From: Acanthaster planci
Taxonomy: Eukaryota > Echinodermata > Asteroidea > Valvatida > Acanthasteridae
Direction of reading: 5' to 3'
Assembly (NCBI RefSeq): GCF_001949145.1
Contig: NW_019091458.1
Coordinates: forward strand, 232,733 to 296,732
DNA: 64,000 nucleotides
The position numbers were made by a program, and so were the translations under genes. The notes below the pieces were generated by a model. The model was not told the origin of the DNA. It saw only the letters and a list, made by a program, of their open reading frames with translations, and made no database searches. This document shows, one piece after another, positions 61,159 to 64,000 of this stretch; within the stretch, counting starts at the first letter, position 1; each line of letters starts with the position of its first letter.

Positions 61159-61793
61159 CATAGCCGTGTTCCCATTGGACTTTGTTTTTTCGCAGGCACG
61201 CGGAAACTTATCACGACATTCCTTCATGTCAATCTACCCCACATTCCCACATGGACTGTTTTTAACCGTAACAGAATGTTTATTCCCTGTGTTAGGCCTA
61301 ATAAGACCAGCTAATTACATTGCCTGCGCTGTACAAATCATGATGAAATCGGCAAAATCTGACAAAAACAGAGATAAAATCAGACGAATTCGGCCAAGTC
61401 TGCCACAAAGAATGATGAACTCGTACAGGAAAAGCCCTGTACACAATGTGTGTATAGCTTTATCCAGGCACACCTCACTGTGTGTGTGTGCGGCATGCTG
61501 CTGTACTGTGGGCATGGAGCTGAAGGCTGGGAACCATACAACCAGTTTAGCTTGGTCGCGGTCAATCTACATTGTATGGGAACTGTTCCCAGTGGACTTT
61601 TTACACCCCTGCTAACTTTCCTTGGCTGCGCGGAAATCATCTGTGACCCTTTTCAGCCTGTTAGTTTTACATCACGATCACGGTAGTTGGCAGGGACATT
61701 AGTTTGCCATGTGTTCCCATTGGATTTAATTTTGTAGTTCTAAAGGAAAGTTGCGGTAAGTTAACCAAAAAACTCCAATGGGAACACGCCTTT
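61159..61793. mobile_element. hAT-type MITE with perfect 8-bp target duplication
   Basis: CATAGCCGTGTTCCCATTGG at the left is mirrored by CCAATGGGAACACGCCTTT at the right. TGATGCAC occurs exactly on both sides (61151-61158 and 61794-61801). The 635-bp element has no transposase-like frame. Confidence 0.85.
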
Positions 61794-62635
61794 TGATGCA
61801 CTGGGCAATCAACAGTAGCCAAACAAACTGGTCATGGTGAGAAAATGGGAGCTAGTCTCCTTGAACAATGCCACTGTTGAATCTTGTGGTGGCAGGCAAC
61901 CACAGACTCCCAGGCTGTTTGGCCTTGGGGAGAGTTGACCTGTAGGATCTTGTTACATTGGGCAAGCAAATTGCTTTGACAAATGATGCAGACTGATGTG
62001 TCTGGCAGGGTTTCTAGCCAAACAACCCTGAACAGTTAGGTTTATATATTGTGCTTGTTTAATTATGAAAATGGCTTGGAATCATTCACATTAATTGACA
62101 GAAATGAGGCCTTTCTATTTCTCCAGTCCAGTTAACTTTCTCTTTATTGTTAGGGCACTTGTTGGCAAGAGCAGAGATGGTAGAGAGTGGAAGAAACATG
62201 TGCAGTCCATCCAGGAGAAGTCTGTCTTCTGCAGTGACTGGAAGTTGTCCTTTCAAGTATTGAAGATGTTGAGGCCATACATTGGTGTCACAGACACATG
62301 CACAAAGTAACGTCAAGGCTATATTGAAGATTTTAAATATAGATACTCAAGCCAATAGGGGTCATAAGATATTACCTGAACCAAATCACTTTCAGGTTTG
62401 ACAACTTAACCATCACCATTGTGCAGTTAATTGTGTGTTCATTTGACCCTAAAAGAACCTCCTTCAAGCATTTGTTCTGATATCACCACAGTACAGTAGG
62501 CGAGCCTTCAGGAGTTTTTCAGTAACTCTTTTGTGGTCTTTTTGACACCAATTCTGAGAGAATTGCTTATACATGTAACTGTCTCGTTACAAGCACCCCT
62601 TTTTCCTGAAAGAAAAAGCCCCCCCCCAAAAAAAA

Positions 62636-62858
62636 ACCAAGTCTGGTCTGAGGCAATTTGGTTCATCAGCCTGGTGTTAATTGCAGTTCACAGAATGAAT
62701 TCCATCACAGATTGCCTCTTAGCTAATGCTGGTACCCATTTATACTCCTGGGTGGAGAGAGGCTTGCCAAGGGCCATAACATACAGCCAGCAGCTGGATT
62801 CGAACTTCCAATGCTATGATTGGAAACCATGGACCCTAACCACTTGGCCACGTGAAAG
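62636..62858 (-). mobile_element. tRNA-derived SINE (minus strand)
   Basis: On the minus strand the head carries an A box (TGGCCAAGTGG, plus-strand 62840-62850) and a B box (GTTCGAATCC, plus-strand 62796-62805), spaced as in tRNAs. The body continues with GGCCCTTGGCAAGCC and a unique tail. The head does not fold as a functional tRNA, so it is a SINE. The 3' boundary is approximate. Confidence 0.7.
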
Positions 62859-63862
62859 AGGTCAGCCATACTTTTTCATTTTGTTACGAGCCAAGCCTTT
62901 AGTTTCATAAAGCAGTCACTTTGACAGCAGTTTTGTGAAAATCACACACGCGGTTCTCGTGCAGCACCCACTTTCCTGAAAACACGTCAACCCCAAAAAC
63001 GTATCCGCACTTTCAACTGCTGTGCTGAGTGCACGTGGTGGCTGGTACGCTTGTAACCTTCAACTTCAAATGACTGTATCAACTATAAGTTGTATGTCAG
63101 ATTGATTTGAAACTCCACATTTGCATTTATAAGGAGTGTTTTACATGCACACCGAGTGTTGAAAAAAATCGGGCTTGAGACGACAAAATAACCCGCCAAC
63201 TTTAGAGTTAACACAGAAATAAAATTGACAGAACTTAAATGACATTAATTGGTTTCTCCTATCAATTCCGGCAGGATCTCCGTTGTGTTTGCTGCATCAG
63301 AGGCACCGCCGTAAAATGCTGACCAACCATAGAGGGCGCTATTACCATTTCATGAAGCTTACTGCAATCACACAAAGAGGAGAAACAGAACTGAATGCTG
63401 CCTTAATTGCACAACGGTAATGGAAAGAGGACAAAAAGGACTGAATGCTGCCTGAATTCCCTTATTTACATCACAGCAGTAGCCCCCCACTCATCCAGAC
63501 AAGCTTGCGTTTATAGCAAGATAAAGAAAATTGTGAAATATATTCTCTAAATTGAAAAATCCAGAGGACCTGAGAAGTTGTGTTCAAGTTTCAACCAACA
63601 CAGTTGAATTTTTATTGACACCTAGATCATATAAAACTGCACTTTTGGAAGTATGAATATAGAAAGATTTGCAAATACATGTGTATGTTTGACTTAAAAT
63701 ATACTGATATACATGCAGGGTCAGAATGTTTTGTGTATTCTGTCTTTCAACAATGAAATGTCTGTTATTTAAATACATGCAAATGTGCTGTGACCTCTGA
63801 CTTTTTTTAAATTGCGCAATCCTAACCTTTAAATATAAGTTCCGAAATCTTATACCTGAAGA

Positions 63863-63968
63863 GGCCTGTGGCCTGGTGGTTAGCTTGCTTGCTGCCAGGC
63901 CAGGGGACCCCGGTTCAATTCCCGGGGTTCCCGGAAAAAGAGGTTTTTTTTTTTTTTTTTTTTTTTTA
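63863..63968 (+). mobile_element. tRNA-like SINE head with poly-T tract
   Basis: TGGCCTGGTGGTTAG resembles an A box and GGTTCAATTCC a B box, with a good T-arm (CCCCGG and CCGGGG). The 5' and 3' acceptor strands do not pair, which argues against a real tRNA. A run of more than 20 T follows; it may act as a polymerase III terminator or be the SINE tail. The window ends 32 bases later. Confidence 0.6.
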
Positions 63969-64000
63969 TACTAAGTTTTTTAACAAAATTTTGCATGCCC

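Larger units (their letters stand above)
56916..64000. other. Terminal intergenic region, no supported gene
   Basis: Only short frames are present. A hAT-type MITE (61159-61793), two SINE-like sequences and a short GAxTCAACT repeat account for the visible structure. A weak exon-like stretch at 58637-58761 is discussed in the findings. Confidence 0.5.

Noticed and set aside
62086-62316. Open frames of about 70 codons on both strands
   Set aside because: No recognisable domain and no splice context; likely chance or repeat-derived.
63863-63935. Functional tRNA gene
   Set aside because: A and B boxes are present, but the acceptor strands do not pair, so it is treated as a SINE head.

Overview
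This looks like nuclear genomic DNA from a marine deuterostome invertebrate, most likely an echinoderm (inference). The genes have introns with GT-AG boundaries and long AT-rich introns. TAGGCCTA-type words are scattered throughout. The window contains a CR1/L2-like retrotransposon with a 2A peptide of the kind described from sea urchins and amphioxus, and many small terminal-inverted-repeat DNA elements. Nothing bacterial, and no CRISPR array, operon or rRNA, was found. There are two assembly gaps (19920-20033 and 40774-41014).

Layout. 1-12.5 kb: no convincing gene; dispersed repeats, MITEs, a CGACG-rich island and a lone promoter-like TATA/Inr pair. 12.5-17.9 kb: two tandem, same-strand, intronless genes for secreted proteins with a C-type lectin domain followed by a PAN/apple-like domain. 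17.9-24.6 kb: intergenic, with a 76-bp tandem repeat, a hairpin and a MITE with ~40-bp inverted termini. 24.6-30.3 kb: a 13-exon aromatic amino acid hydroxylase whose joined exons give a continuous 440-residue reading frame; the diagnostic residues indicate tyrosine hydroxylase. 34.2-47.6 kb: a 13-exon SLC35F5-type transporter gene, 490 residues, whose introns carry hAT-type and other foldback elements. 47.6-53.6 kb: its 3' UTR, a MITE and a degenerate tandem repeat. 53.6-56.9 kb: an internally deleted, frameshifted CR1/L2-like retrotransposon. 56.9-64 kb: no supported gene; another hAT-type MITE with perfect 8-bp target duplications and two tRNA-derived SINE-like sequences.

The four host genes are all on the plus strand and are functionally unrelated: two probable secreted carbohydrate-recognition proteins, the rate-limiting catecholamine enzyme, and an orphan drug/metabolite-superfamily transporter. 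The least ordinary signals are the 2A translational-recoding peptide in the retrotransposon, the lectin-PAN tandem pair, the Glu at the tyrosine hydroxylase specificity position, a miRNA-sized hairpin at 33466-33530, and the density of nonautonomous hAT-like elements with readable target duplications. I did not find a clearly new multi-gene system.
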